Origin: Actinomycetes bacterium
Lineage (GTDB): Bacteria; Actinomycetota; Coriobacteriia; Coriobacteriales; JAEZXW01
DNA length: 25,655 bases
Reading direction: 5' to 3'
Assembly (NCBI GenBank): GCA_023419515.1
Contig: JAEZXW010000014.1
Location: 1-25,655, forward strand
Below are positions 1 to 8,195 of this stretch, one piece after another. The position numbers were made by a program, and so were the translations under genes. How positions within the stretch are numbered: position 1 is the stretch's first letter; every line of letters begins with the position of its first letter. The notes below the pieces were generated by a model. The model was not told the DNA's origin, did no database searches, and saw nothing but the letters and a program-made list of their open reading frames with translations.

Positions 1-2098
1 CTGGGGTGCCATCGGGCTTATCGAGCTCTGCCTTGCTGTCAAAGAACTTGTGCACGGCGGTAAAGGTACCCTTGGCAGGCTCTTTGACGTAATAGTAGGT
101 AAAGACAACATGCTCGCCTGGGATGAAGTTCTGGTTAACCTGTGCACCACCTTGATCTGGCTGACGCTGCCCGTTGTTGCTCGTCACCTTGTAGAGAGTG
201 TAACCAGCCTTATCTGCCTTGGCACTGGTGAATAAGTCAGTAACTGCACCCTGCTGATTCTCACCAGCAGTCGTTGGGTTGGTCGACTCATCATCTGGAT
301 TGGTGCCTGCATCGGCTGCCTCGTTTGAAGCGAAGTACTTGTGCACCTCGGCAAAGGTACCAATCGTTGGCTGATCGGGCGCATTAGTAAAGGTAAAGCT
401 GTTCTGAGAGCCGTCGGGATTTGGCTGCAGATAGACATCGGCATTACCAAAGGTCACAGAACCATCTTGGCCGACATTCACCTCGTAAACGCTCGTGTTC
501 TTCTTATAGCCGTCTGAGACTGCAATCTCTTCGAGGGTGTACTGGTGATCAAGGAACAAGCCGTTGAAAGTCACGTTGCCCTGGGCATCCGTGGTCTTTT
601 CGACGGCATACTGAGTTGCCTTGTCGGTCAACTTAAAGGTGGTCTTTTGATCAGTGAGAGGCTGGTTGCCCTCGCCCAACTTCTGAATGGTAAGTGGGAC
701 GGTCACGATCTCAGTATTTGGGTTCTCGGTCAAGACTGCGTTACCCGCACCGGTCGTTCCATGATAGAAGTCCTCGACGAGGTACTGACGGATCCTGCGG
801 TCTGAGTAGAGCGAAATGAAGTAACCCTTGCTGCCCGATGGCGTGTCGACCACGTTCTGGGGCAGCTTGCGCATCTTGAGGTAGATGACGTAGGTGTTTT
901 TGGTATCAGGGAACCTGAACTTGGAGCTGTAACGCTTGAGGGTTGCATTAGCAACGGTCGTCTCCTCGTTGAGCTGACTGGCTGACACCTCGACCATTTT
1001 CTGTGGCACTGGAGTACCTTGGGCTGGATCAGCCTTAAAGAGCCTCATCGACGAAGCGTAGTTATTACCGTTGTAAGGCACAAGGGTTGGCTGATTAAGC
1101 TGGTGGCCGCCGTACTGCGGAAAGCCAATATTGTTAATTCTGAAATCAGGAGTAACAGCACCAGCTGCCTGTCCAGTACCCGCAACGTTATAGAGGATCA
1201 TATACGTAATAGAATCAATATCCTCATGAAGGGGCTGAATCATGAGATCGCCAAAGCGCGTGTAGTAATAACCGTCGTAGTAAAGCTGTGAACGATAACT
1301 TACCGAGGTGGCATCTTCCAGCTGGAAGGTTGGGCCATCCATGTACTGGGTGTCGTAGGTCAGCGTTGCAACCTGGTTATCGTTAGCACTCTGATAGGGA
1401 TACTTGTTGAAATACTCAAAATTGGGGCGAAATCCCTGATAATACTTCTGCCTCTTATCAATCGTCGTTTCAGGCTTTAATACATCCTGGCCACTCAAGG
1501 CAGTCTTCAGCCGATAGATCGACTTTATCGTGTTGGGATCGATCTCACTACCAATAACTGCATTACCCTTATAAGCGTGCTGGCCATCAGCCTTTGAGGC
1601 AGCGTAATCGGTGGCAACAAACTTGAGAACGTCACGTTCTCCCTTGCGCTCAGTAAAGTAAACCTTGAGCACAGGCTTGGAAGGATCGTTCTGATCGTTG
1701 ATGGTGAAAAACACCTTGCTTGCATCGGGGGCAGCATCAACGTTGATCTCTTGCGGGAGTGTTAGGGTAAAGTAGTCACCTGCTTTAACCTCTGGTGGGA
1801 GCGTCCACGTGAGCTCAAGACCAGCGCCGTACTTAAAGTAATTACTGCCGTAATTGACTGCCGAAGACTTCGCAAAACCATAGTAATAGATGTCTTGGAG
1901 GTTAAGGCTTTCAACACCGTAGCGAGTCACTATACCGTTATCGGTGTGCGTGCTGCCATCATTAACGGGGGTATTGGCATGAGCATGAAACGGCATACTC
2001 AATGTCACAAGCAGAGCCATCATCAAAGCGGCAAGCGCAAGCACAAAGCTTTTGTGATTCGCCACACCTTTGATTTTGGTCGGTACAACGCGCTGCAT
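1..2098 (-). CDS. Secreted adhesin-like surface protein with SpaA/Cna-B-type domain and 97-residue repeats (C-terminus outside window)
   Basis: One reading frame stays open from an ATG at 2098 to the window edge, giving 699 residues with no stop. The start has a good ribosome binding site (AGGGAG, 2104-2109). Residues 1-41 are a signal peptide: basic start (KIKGVANHK), hydrophobic core (FVLALAALMMALLVTL), cleavage likely after AHA at 41. Residues 42-460 are Tyr/Asn-rich, with beta-sandwich-like strands (for example LTWTLPPEVKAGDYFTLTLP) that recall MSCRAMM/Sdr adhesive domains. Residues about 467-575 resemble a SpaA/Cna-B prealbumin-like domain, with Lys473, Glu523/524 (YTLEE) and Asn572 (FTFTN) placed as in self-formed isopeptide bonds. 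From residue 580 a repeat starts (GTFAEVHKYF) and recurs at 677 (GTFTAVHKFF). The missing C-terminus probably carries more repeats and an LPXTG anchor. The ligand is unknown. It is monocistronic as far as visible. Confidence 0.85.
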   Translation of the reverse strand, partial: MQRVVPTKIKGVANHKSFVLALAALMMALLVTLSMPFHAHANTPVNDGSTHTDNGIVTRYGVESLNLQDIYYYGFAKSSAVNYGSNYFKYGAGLELTWTLPPEVKAGDYFTLTLPQEINVDAAPDASKVFFTINDQNDPSKPVLKVYFTERKGERDVLKFVATDYAASKADGQHAYKGNAVIGSEIDPNTIKSIYRLKTALSGQDVLKPETTIDKRQKYYQGFRPNFEYFNKYPYQSANDNQVATLTYDTQYMDGPTFQLEDATSVSYRSQLYYDGYYYTRFGDLMIQPLHEDIDSITYMILYNVAGTGQAAGAVTPDFRINNIGFPQYGGHQLNQPTLVPYNGNNYASSMRLFKADPAQGTPVPQKMVEVSASQLNEETTVANATLKRYSSKFRFPDTKNTYVIYLKMRKLPQNVVDTPSGSKGYFISLYSDRRIRQYLVEDFYHGTTGAGNAVLTENPNTEIVTVPLTIQKLGEGNQPLTDQKTTFKLTDKATQYAVEKTTDAQGNVTFNGLFLDHQYTLEEIAVSDGYKKNTSVYEVNVGQDGSVTFGNADVYLQPNPDGSQNSFTFTNAPDQPTIGTFAEVHKYFASNEAADAGTNPDDESTNPTTAGENQQGAVTDLFTSAKADKAGYTLYKVTSNNGQRQPDQGGAQVNQNFIPGEHVVFTYYYVKEPAKGTFTAVHKFFDSKAELDKPDGTP
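63..361 (-). repeat. Tandem 291-bp protein-coding repeat in the surface protein (one full unit plus start of a second)
   Basis: The codons for GTFAEVHKYF (start at 361) and GTFTAVHKFF (start at 70) share GGTACC and GTGCAC words exactly 291 bp apart, giving a 97-residue period. The first unit spans residues 580-676 and ends FTYYYVKEPAK. The second unit is cut by the window edge. The strand pattern FTYYYV resembles MucBP-like or other bacterial surface repeats, but I cannot assign the family. Confidence 0.7.
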
Positions 2099-2227
2099 TA
2101 AAACTCCCTATTCAACAATGCTGCCGTGCAGACTATGAAAGACTGCGCCTAGTATTACGGTAACCACGAATAATATTTTATTCATATATCGAGATCAAGC
2201 ACGCATAAGCCTTAAGCTTTGCGGCTT

Positions 2228-2264
2228 AAAAAAACAAAGCCCTTATCACCACAGGTAATAAGGG
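2228..2264 (-). terminator. Rho-independent terminator downstream of map
   Basis: An 11-bp inverted repeat (CCCTTATCACC at 2240-2250, GGTAATAAGGG at 2254-2264, one A-C mismatch) encloses a 3-nt loop. On the minus strand it is followed by CTTTG and a run of seven T (2234-2228). It lies about 60 nt past the map stop codon and closes the adk-map unit before the surface protein gene. A smaller inverted repeat (TAAGCC at 2206-2211, GGCTTA at 2223-2228) lies just beyond it. The rest of 2099-2323 holds only the surface protein's leader, in which I found no convincing promoter hexamers. Confidence 0.85.
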
Positions 2265-2323
2265 TTTTGAAAACTGCTAAAGATAAGGTTGCAACAGCAG
2301 AAAGATCGCTACGTTTTGCGCCC

Positions 2324-3130
2324 TTACAGCGGTGCAAAGAAAGAGTCGCGAGCAAGACCTAACTCAGTGAGCAGCTCCTCATCATCCCAGTCGGTCAGGA
2401 TGAGTGGACCATCCTTGGTGATGGCAACGGTCTTTTCAAAGTGAGCTGAAGGCATGCCATCCTCAGTGCGAACCGTCCATCCGTCACTTTCGGTATAAAC
2501 GCGATGGGTACCCATGTTGATCATCGGCTCGATAGCAAGAACCATACCAGGCACGAGCTTAATGCCCTTCCCGGGTGATCCGTAGTTAGGAACGTTGGGA
2601 TCCTCGTGCATGTCGCGACCAATGCCATGACCAACGAACTCACGAATCACACCATAACCATGCTTCTCAGCAAAGGACTGCACAGCGTGCCCGATATCAC
2701 CAAGGCGATTTCCTGGAACTGCCTGCTCGATCGCACGACGCAGACACTCGCGCGTCACTTGCAAAAGTGACATGACCTCATCGGAGACCTTGCCCACCGG
2801 GAAGGTAAAGGCGTTATCCCCAGCCCAACCCTTGTTATGCGCACCGGTATCAATCGAGAGAATATCTCCCTCTTGGAGCACGCGATCACTTGGAAAACCG
2901 TGAACCACCGCGTCGTTAATCGAGGCACAAATGCTTCCGGGGAAGCCGCCGTAACCCTTAAAGCCAGGGCGACCACCGTGCAGACGAATGTAGTTTTCGA
3001 CAAACTGGTCGATCTGCTTGGTCGTCACGCCAGGCTTCACCATAGCACCCGCCTTAAGCAACACCGTCGTGCTTAGACGATTAGCCTTCTTGAACGCTTG
3101 AATCTCTTGCGGTGTTTTGATCTTAATCAA
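2324..3130 (-). CDS. map: Type I methionine aminopeptidase
   Basis: This cytosolic enzyme removes the initiator methionine from nascent proteins. The protein is 268 residues, usual for type I MetAP, and has the pita-bread dinuclear metal site: Asp94 (IDTG), Asp105 (GDNA), His168 (GHGIG), Glu201 (IEPM) and Glu232 (FEKT). His77 (VVHG) matches the substrate-contacting histidine. There is no N-terminal SH3-like zinc-finger extension. The start is TTG at 3130, inside the end of adk (8-bp overlap), which implies translational coupling. The N-terminus IKIKTPQEIQ aligns well with known MetAP starts, so TTG is preferred over an internal ATG. A terminator follows at 2228-2264. The infA that often follows map in this cluster is absent. 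Confidence 0.97.
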   Translation of the reverse strand: MIKIKTPQEIQAFKKANRLSTTVLLKAGAMVKPGVTTKQIDQFVENYIRLHGGRPGFKGYGGFPGSICASINDAVVHGFPSDRVLQEGDILSIDTGAHNKGWAGDNAFTFPVGKVSDEVMSLLQVTRECLRRAIEQAVPGNRLGDIGHAVQSFAEKHGYGVIREFVGHGIGRDMHEDPNVPNYGSPGKGIKLVPGMVLAIEPMINMGTHRVYTESDGWTVRTEDGMPSAHFEKTVAITKDGPLILTDWDDEELLTELGLARDSFFAPL

Positions 3131-3752
3131 GGTCTAATACCTGCTTTACCTCTTGATACACGACATCAATCGGCCGATCGCCATCAATCTCATGCAAGAT
3201 GCCATGACCGCGATAGTAATCGATCAACGGAGCAGTTGAACGCTCATAGACATCGAGGCGGTTTTGGACGGTCTTTTCTTCATCATCGGCACGCTGATAC
3301 ATCTCGCCACCACAACGGGGACATGTCTCATCTTTGACCGTGCCGATAAAACCGCATTCCCTGCAAGTGCGACGAGAAGACAGGCGCTTGACGATAACCT
3401 CGGGAGCAACGTTGATAGCAAGAGCGCCGTCAACCTTTTTGCCTACGGTTGCAAGCTCAGTATCGAGTGCCACCGCCTGGTTAGTGGTACGAGGAAAACC
3501 ATCGAGTAAGCAACCCTCTTGGGCATCTGGCTCGGCGAGACGCTCCTTCATCAGATCAATAATCAGGCCATCTGGCACCAGCTCGCCGGCATCCATGTAG
3601 CTCTTTGCCTGCTTACCGAGGTCGGTTCCCTCTTTTACGGCTGCGCGCAAAAGATCGCCAGTAGAAATGTGAGCAAAGCCTTTCTCGTCAACGAGATTCT
3701 TCGCTTGCGTGCCCTTACCAGCGCCGGGAGCACCTAACAACACAATGATCAT
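3123..3752 (-). CDS. adk: Adenylate kinase with zinc-binding LID
   Basis: Adenylate kinase catalyses ATP + AMP to 2 ADP in the cytosol. The protein has 209 residues. The P-loop is GAPGAGKGT (7-15), and LLDGFPRT (82-89) is the kinase core signature. The LID domain carries four cysteines (Cys130, Cys133, Cys144, Cys147) in the CxxC...CxxC pattern of zinc-containing long-form Adk. The C-terminal NRLDVYERSTAPLIDYY is also typical. The ATG at 3752 has AAAGGAAAG upstream. The gene follows secY as in most bacterial spc clusters, but here a strong terminator (3888-3928) and a 239-nt spacer separate them, so adk-map probably has its own promoter. It overlaps map by 8 bp. Confidence 0.97.
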   Translation of the reverse strand: MIIVLLGAPGAGKGTQAKNLVDEKGFAHISTGDLLRAAVKEGTDLGKQAKSYMDAGELVPDGLIIDLMKERLAEPDAQEGCLLDGFPRTTNQAVALDTELATVGKKVDGALAINVAPEVIVKRLSSRRTCRECGFIGTVKDETCPRCGGEMYQRADDEEKTVQNRLDVYERSTAPLIDYYRGHGILHEIDGDRPIDVVYQEVKQVLDLD

Positions 3753-3784
3753 GGAGTATCGCTTTCCTTTTCATGTCACCAGAC

Positions 3785-3887
3785 GCTTAATAGATCATCA
3801 TCAATAACGATTAGCGGTCGATAATGATTAGCAACGGCTATCAATCATCAACTAACAATCGCAATCAACGGTCATCAATAACCGTCC
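3785..3887. repeat. Degenerate short A/T-rich repeats in the secY-adk spacer
   Basis: The spacer is built from imperfect copies of a word like ATCATCAATAAC and a partner word like GATTAGCGGTC (for example 3796-3818, 3824-3838, 3839-3850, 3862-3884). One copy forms a small palindrome (CGGT at 3869-3872 and ACCG at 3881-3884). No open frame covers it. It must also contain the adk promoter if the secY terminator works, but I could not fix -35/-10 hexamers. Confidence 0.45.
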
Positions 3888-3928
3888 AAAAATAAAAGGT
3901 GTGCTGCCCATTGCTAAGCAGCACACCT
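3888..3928 (-). terminator. Strong Rho-independent terminator downstream of secY
   Basis: A perfect 11-bp stem (AGGTGTGCTGC at 3897-3907, GCAGCACACCT at 3918-3928) with a 10-nt loop is followed on the minus strand by TTTTATTTTT. It begins about 65 nt after the secY stop codon. It splits the ribosomal protein-secY unit from adk-map, which are usually co-transcribed. Confidence 0.92.
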
Positions 3929-3991
3929 ATCGTAGCGCAGACGAATCACTTAGTCGATATGCGCAATTAAGTCTTACGAATCTCTTACTAC

Positions 3992-5278
3992 TTACTTAAA
4001 GAAGCCTTCGTAATTATGCATCTTGAGCTGGCTTTCAACCTTCATCATGGTGTCAAGCGCAACGCCGACCATGATGAGAATTGAGGTGCCGCCAAAGGCA
4101 TGAACCAATTGGTTACCCGTGAAATGGAACACGATCGAAGGCACAACAGCAACCAAGGCAATAAAGATTGCGCCTGGAAGCGTAATACGGTTGATCACGT
4201 TCTTGATGTATTGCACGGTCGCACCACCGGGGCGAACACCCTGGATAAAGCCACCCTGCTTGCGCAGGTTGTCAGCCGTGTCCTGTGGGTTAAAGACCAT
4301 CGATGTGTAGAAATACGCAAAGAACACGATCATGAACACCGACAAAATCCAGTTGAGCCAGCCCGTTGAAACGGCACTGCTAAAGCTTTGCATCCACGTC
4401 ACATCTGAAAAGAACACAGCGATCTGAGCCGGGAGATACAGAATTGCTGATGCAAAGATGATCGGGATAACACCAGCCGTGTTGACCTTAATTGGCAAGT
4501 AGGTTGACTGACCGCCCATGACGCGACGTCCAACCACACGCTTGGCGTAATGGATTGGGATACGACGCTGACCACGCTCGATGAACACGATCAAGGGGAC
4601 GACAACCAAGATCACCAGCACGATCAAGACGGTCTGCAGGACACCTGCCGTGCCATTGGCAGCCGACTCAAAGAGCGCCTGCGGCAAATGAGCCATGATG
4701 TTCGCAAAGATGATGAGCGACATACCGTTACCAACACCACGCTGGGTGATGAGCTCGCCCATCCACATGATGATGACTGCACCGATCACCAAGCTCATAA
4801 CCACCACAATATCCATCACGATGCTCGGCAGCCAGGCACCTGCAAACGAGATGCCAAACTGACCCTTGAACAACGCGAGGTAACCGATGGCGCTAATCAG
4901 CGAAAAGCCGATGGTGAGGTAACGCGTGTACTGCGTGATCTTGCGCTGGCCAGCCTCGCCCTCCTTGGCAAGCTCACCCAGTGATGGGATAACAGCCTGC
5001 ATCATCTGCATGATGATCGATGCCGTGATATAGGGCATGATACCAAGCGAGAAGAGTGAGACGTTTGAAAGCGCACCACCCGAAAACAGGTTCAGCAGTG
5101 CAACGGTATCGCCCAGTCCTGAAGATGCCTCCTCAAATGCCTTCACCAGACCCTGAAACGGAACACCTGGTACCGGCAGATGAGAACCCACACGATATAG
5201 TGCGATGATCGCTAAGGTAAAGAAAATCTTCTTGCGAAGTTCAGGAACCTTAAGGGCGTTGACAAATGCGCCTAGCAC
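3992..5278 (-). CDS. secY: Preprotein translocase subunit SecY
   Basis: SecY is the central pore of the SecYEG channel, which exports unfolded proteins and inserts membrane proteins. The protein has 428 residues and ten hydrophobic helices. It shows the cytosolic loop RGQRRIPIHYAKR, the NPQDTADNLRKQGGFIQGVRPG segment and the N-terminal signature AFVNALKVPELRKKI. The start is GTG at 5278, overlapping the rplO stop by 7 bp. A GGAGG lies 15 nt upstream inside rplO, rather far, so reinitiation after rplO probably helps. The C-terminus NYEGFFK is intact. Gene order rplO-secY is standard. Confidence 0.97.
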   Translation of the reverse strand: MLGAFVNALKVPELRKKIFFTLAIIALYRVGSHLPVPGVPFQGLVKAFEEASSGLGDTVALLNLFSGGALSNVSLFSLGIMPYITASIIMQMMQAVIPSLGELAKEGEAGQRKITQYTRYLTIGFSLISAIGYLALFKGQFGISFAGAWLPSIVMDIVVVMSLVIGAVIIMWMGELITQRGVGNGMSLIIFANIMAHLPQALFESAANGTAGVLQTVLIVLVILVVVPLIVFIERGQRRIPIHYAKRVVGRRVMGGQSTYLPIKVNTAGVIPIIFASAILYLPAQIAVFFSDVTWMQSFSSAVSTGWLNWILSVFMIVFFAYFYTSMVFNPQDTADNLRKQGGFIQGVRPGGATVQYIKNVINRITLPGAIFIALVAVVPSIVFHFTGNQLVHAFGGTSILIMVGVALDTMMKVESQLKMHNYEGFFK

Positions 5279-5721
5279 GCTGTCTCGACCGTCCCTCCGT
5301 TAGCTTCAATCTTTTGCTGAGCTGAAGCGGAAACCTTGTCTACCTTAACTGTGAGCTTCTTCGTGAGCTCACCGTTGCCCAACACCTTGACAAGCTCGGT
5401 GTCGCGCTTGATGACACCCTTGGCGACCAGTGCCTGAGCATCAACGGTGTCACCATCGTTAAAAAGCTGCTCGAGGCGGCCTACATTAACGGGAGCATAC
5501 TCAACACGGTTGATATTCCTAAAGCCAGGGAGCTTAGGCAAGCGCATGGCCAAAGGAGTCTGACCACCCTCGAAGCCTGAGCCCTTACCGCCGCCAGAAC
5601 GTGACTTTTGACCGTTAAAACCGCGACCTGCGGTCTTACCCTGACCAGCTGCGTGGCCGCGACCAACGCGCTTGCGCTTGGAGCGCGAACCTGCTGCCGG
5701 CTGAAGATCGTTCAGTTGCAT
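5272..5721 (-). CDS. rplO: 50S ribosomal protein L15
   Basis: L15 is a late-assembling large-subunit protein that binds 23S rRNA. The protein has 149 residues. It has the family's basic, glycine-rich N-terminal extension (KRKRVGRGHAAGQGKTAGRG, then GGGKGSGFEGGQTPL) and a globular C-terminal half ending ANGGTVETAC. The ATG at 5721 has a strong GGAGGAG site. It overlaps secY by 7 bp and lies 11 nt after rpmD. Confidence 0.97.
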   Translation of the reverse strand: MQLNDLQPAAGSRSKRKRVGRGHAAGQGKTAGRGFNGQKSRSGGGKGSGFEGGQTPLAMRLPKLPGFRNINRVEYAPVNVGRLEQLFNDGDTVDAQALVAKGVIKRDTELVKVLGNGELTKKLTVKVDKVSASAQQKIEANGGTVETAC

Positions 5722-5732
5722 CTGATCTCCTC

Positions 5733-5921
5733 CTACATCTCTTCTACGACGATGAGATGCTTGACCTTGAAGATCATGCCGCGAATTGCATCGGTCTCAC
5801 GATGCTCGCGTACATCGCCAATCTTTTTAAGTCCAAGTGCGTGAACAGTCTTAACCTGATCAGCTTTCTGACCAATGGTCGACTTCACGAGCTTCACGCG
5901 GAGCGTCTTCTCTTGAGCCAT
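5733..5921 (-). CDS. rpmD: 50S ribosomal protein L30
   Basis: L30 is a small single-domain large-subunit protein. The protein has 62 residues, the normal bacterial length, with the family pattern LRVKLVKSTIG...TVHALGLKKIGDVREH...IRGMIFKVKHLI. The ATG at 5921 follows the rpsE stop after only 3 nt, so the binding site (GGCGGAG) lies within the rpsE end. The order rpsE-rpmD-rplO is standard. Confidence 0.96.
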   Translation of the reverse strand: MAQEKTLRVKLVKSTIGQKADQVKTVHALGLKKIGDVREHRETDAIRGMIFKVKHLIVVEEM

Positions 5922-5924
5922 TGA

Positions 5925-6455
5925 TTACTCCGCCTTTCCTACAAACATCTCCTGAGCGCTGACGCCACGACGATCTGCAATCTCAGCTGGGCTGGAAAGC
6001 TGACGCAGGCCATCAGCAGCTGCCTTCACGATGTTGAGTGCGTTGTTGGTACCAAGTGACTTTGACAATACGTTGGTAACACCAGCAAGCTCAAACAGCG
6101 GACGAACAGGACCTCCAGCGATCACGCCGGTACCCTCAGTAGCAGGCTTAATCAAAACGCGGCCTGCACCATACTCGCCCATAACCTCGTGAGGAATCGT
6201 GCCGTTCTCAGTCAGAGGCACGTGGAACATGTTCTTCTTAGCGTCTTCAATCGCCTTCTGGATAGCGTTTGGCACTTCTTGAGACTTACCCATGCCAATG
6301 CCAACATTACCCTTGCGATCACCTACAACCACCAGAGCGGAGAGTGAAAAACGACGTCCACCCTTCACAACCTTTGAAACACGGTTGACGAAGACGACTT
6401 TCTCTTCAAACTCTGGAGCTTCTTTCTTCTGATTGCTCTTTGGATTACGAGCCAT
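5925..6455 (-). CDS. rpsE: 30S ribosomal protein S5
   Basis: S5 is a small-subunit protein near the mRNA entry and decoding regions; it matters for fidelity and spectinomycin sensitivity. The protein has 176 residues. The N-terminal double-stranded RNA-binding-like part contains VVFVNRVSKVVKGGRRFSLS and VVVGDRKGNVGIGMGKSQEV. The C-terminal part holds GTGVIAGGPVRPLFELAGV and SLGTNNALNIVKAA. The VKGGRRF loop, where spectinomycin-resistance changes fall in other bacteria, looks wild type. The ATG at 6455 has AAGGAG upstream. It lies 13 nt after rplR. Confidence 0.97.
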   Translation of the reverse strand: MARNPKSNQKKEAPEFEEKVVFVNRVSKVVKGGRRFSLSALVVVGDRKGNVGIGMGKSQEVPNAIQKAIEDAKKNMFHVPLTENGTIPHEVMGEYGAGRVLIKPATEGTGVIAGGPVRPLFELAGVTNVLSKSLGTNNALNIVKAAADGLRQLSSPAEIADRRGVSAQEMFVGKAE

Positions 6456-6468
6456 AACGATTTACTCC

Positions 6469-6837
6469 TTAGAACTTCAAGCCAGCTTCGCGAGCGCCAT
6501 CGGCGAGTGCCTTGATACGGCCGTGATAAATACGGCCACCGCGATCAAAGACAACCTCTGAAATACCCGCATCAAGTGCACGTTTACCAACAAGCTCACC
6601 AACAGCCTTTGCTGCGTCAACGGTGTTGCCGCGCTTATTGCCTGCCTTGAACTCTTTATCGAGAGATGAAGCGCTTACCAGCGTCTTGCCCTCTGCGTCA
6701 TTGATGACCTGTGCATAAATATGAAGGTTTGAGCGCGTCACGCGAAGGCGAGGGCACTCCTGAGTTCCGGTGATCTTACCGCGCACACGACGTTGGCGGC
6801 GCTTAAGTCCGGAAACCTTTTGTTTCATCTTATCCAT
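6469..6837 (-). CDS. rplR: 50S ribosomal protein L18
   Basis: L18 binds 5S rRNA together with L5. The protein has 122 residues, with a basic N-terminus (KQKVSGLKRRQRRVRGKI), the RLRVTRSNLHIYAQVIND core and the C-terminal FDRGGRIYHGRIKALADGAREAGL signature. The ATG at 6837 has AGAGGA about 6 nt upstream; the in-frame Met4 is a less likely alternative. The 58-nt spacer to rplF contains a small hairpin (6861-6878). Confidence 0.97.
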   Translation of the reverse strand: MDKMKQKVSGLKRRQRRVRGKITGTQECPRLRVTRSNLHIYAQVINDAEGKTLVSASSLDKEFKAGNKRGNTVDAAKAVGELVGKRALDAGISEVVFDRGGRIYHGRIKALADGAREAGLKF

Positions 6838-6860
6838 TCAAATCCTCTTCCCTTACCTGT

Positions 6861-6878
6861 GGCATCTGACAGGATGCC
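6861..6878 (-). other. Intercistronic hairpin between rplF and rplR
   Basis: A perfect 6-bp stem (GGCATC at 6861-6866, GATGCC at 6873-6878) closes a 6-nt loop in the 58-nt spacer. There is no T-run on the minus strand, so it is not a standard terminator. It could be an RNA processing or stability element. Confidence 0.4.
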
Positions 6879-6895
6879 GGGGTGAGTTAGATGTG

Positions 6896-7432
6896 TTACT
6901 TAGCAGCCTTACCAAGCTTGCGACGGACATGCTCGCCCTCATAGCGGATACCCTTGCCCTTGTAGGGTTCTGGTGGACGCTTTGAGCGAATGACCGCAGC
7001 GGTCTCGCCAACGCGCTGCTTGTTAATACCGCTAATAACAATCTGCGTATTTGAAGGCACTTCAAAGGTAATGCCCTCTTCTGGCTCAACCAACACAGGG
7101 TGGCTGTAGCCGAGTGAAAGCTCGAGGTTCTTGCCCTTGAGCTGCGCACGGTAACCAACACCATGAAGCTCGAGCTTCTTGACATAACCCTCGGTCACGC
7201 CAACAACCATGTTGTTGATCAGCGTACGGGTCAGGCCGTGCAAAGAACGAGCCTCGCGCTCATCGTTAGGACGGGTCACAACAACTTGACCCTCCTCAAG
7301 AGCAATTGAAATGACTGGGGAAAAAGCCTGACTGAGCTCTCCCTTAGGTCCCTTAACTGTAACTGTGCTGCCGTCGATCTTAACTTCGACACCCGCAGGT
7401 ACCGGGACTGGCTTCTTACCGATTCGTGACAC
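6896..7432 (-). CDS. rplF: 50S ribosomal protein L6
   Basis: L6 is a two-domain large-subunit protein near the GTPase-factor binding site. The protein has 178 residues. The N-terminus SRIGKKPVPVPAGVEVKI and the C-terminal INKQRVGETAAVIRSKRPPEPYKGKGIRYEGEHVRRKLGK are diagnostic. The start is GTG at 7432, preceded by AAAGGAG at good spacing; no better ATG is nearby. It follows rpsH by 30 nt. Confidence 0.97.
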   Translation of the reverse strand: MSRIGKKPVPVPAGVEVKIDGSTVTVKGPKGELSQAFSPVISIALEEGQVVVTRPNDEREARSLHGLTRTLINNMVVGVTEGYVKKLELHGVGYRAQLKGKNLELSLGYSHPVLVEPEEGITFEVPSNTQIVISGINKQRVGETAAVIRSKRPPEPYKGKGIRYEGEHVRRKLGKAAK

Positions 7433-7462
7433 GGTAATCTCCTTTCCGATAAGATCGAGTGC

Positions 7463-7864
7463 TTACCAAATGTAGGCAATGACTTCGCCGCCAACGCCTG
7501 CCTTGCGGGCGTCACGATCAGCCATTACCCCTTTTGAGGTAGAGATAATTGCAGTACCAAGGCCGCCGAGTACGCGAGGCAAATTATCCTTGCCCGCATA
7601 GATACGAAGACCTGGCTTTGAGATACGGCGAATACCGCGAATGACCTTTTCGCGCTTGGTCTTGCCGTACTTAAGATCAATGGTGAGGGTCTTTTGAGGC
7701 TCAGTATCCTCAACGCGATAATCCGCGATGTAGCCCTCCTCTTTCATGATTCGAGCGATCTCAACAAGCTTTTTGCTTGATGGCATCGACACCGAATCTT
7801 TGTTTGCAGAATTGCCGTTACGCACACGCGTCAGCATATCTGCAATCGGGTCGGTCAAGTTCAT
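7463..7864 (-). CDS. rpsH: 30S ribosomal protein S8
   Basis: S8 is a primary 16S rRNA-binding protein of the central domain. In E. coli it also represses its own operon by binding mRNA near the rplE start. The protein has 133 residues: N-terminus NLTDPIADMLTRVRNG and C-terminus GLGTAIISTSKGVMADRDARKAGVGGEVIAYIW are diagnostic. The ATG at 7864 has AAGGAGA upstream. A 112-nt untranslated spacer separates it from rpsN, long for this cluster. Given the structured rplE leader here (8754-8908), S8 is one candidate ligand, but I see no clear helix-21 mimic. Confidence 0.97.
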   Translation of the reverse strand: MNLTDPIADMLTRVRNGNSANKDSVSMPSSKKLVEIARIMKEEGYIADYRVEDTEPQKTLTIDLKYGKTKREKVIRGIRRISKPGLRIYAGKDNLPRVLGGLGTAIISTSKGVMADRDARKAGVGGEVIAYIW

Positions 7865-7976
7865 GTTTTCTCCTTATGATCCTTGAGATGAACTCCATCG
7901 GGCGGTACACCCACACCCGTGATGTGAATGCCTACCCAACAAGCCTTCCGCAGCTAATACGCAAGGCAGCTGACGT

Positions 7977-8162
7977 TTACCAACTTGCTTTACGCACGCC
8001 TGGAAGTTCGCCTTTAAGCGCAAGCTCACGAAGGCACACGCGGCACAGACCAAACTTACGGTAATAACCGCGGGGACGTCCGCAACGCATGCAGCGATTG
8101 TGCTCGCGCGTCGAGAACTTAGGCTCACGCTGTGCTTTGGCGATCATCGACTTTTTAGCCAC
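7977..8162 (-). CDS. rpsN: 30S ribosomal protein S14, zinc-binding short form
   Basis: S14 is an assembly protein of the 30S head. The protein has 61 residues and keeps all four zinc ligands (Cys24, Cys27, Cys40, Cys43), so this is the zinc-requiring form, not the longer zinc-free paralogue. The signature GYYRKFGLCRVCLRELAL is intact. The start is GTG at 8162 with AAAGGAGG a few nt upstream. It sits between rplE and rpsH, the normal place for the short form in Gram-positive spc operons. Confidence 0.97.
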   Translation of the reverse strand: MAKKSMIAKAQREPKFSTREHNRCMRCGRPRGYYRKFGLCRVCLRELALKGELPGVRKASW

Positions 8163-8195
8163 TACTATCCTCCTTTACGCTTATCCGATAAGCGA

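Noticed and set aside
4550..4984. Plus-strand 144-codon frame rich in Asp/His antisense to secY
   Set aside because: It mirrors the hydrophobic codons of secY, has no binding site and no family character.
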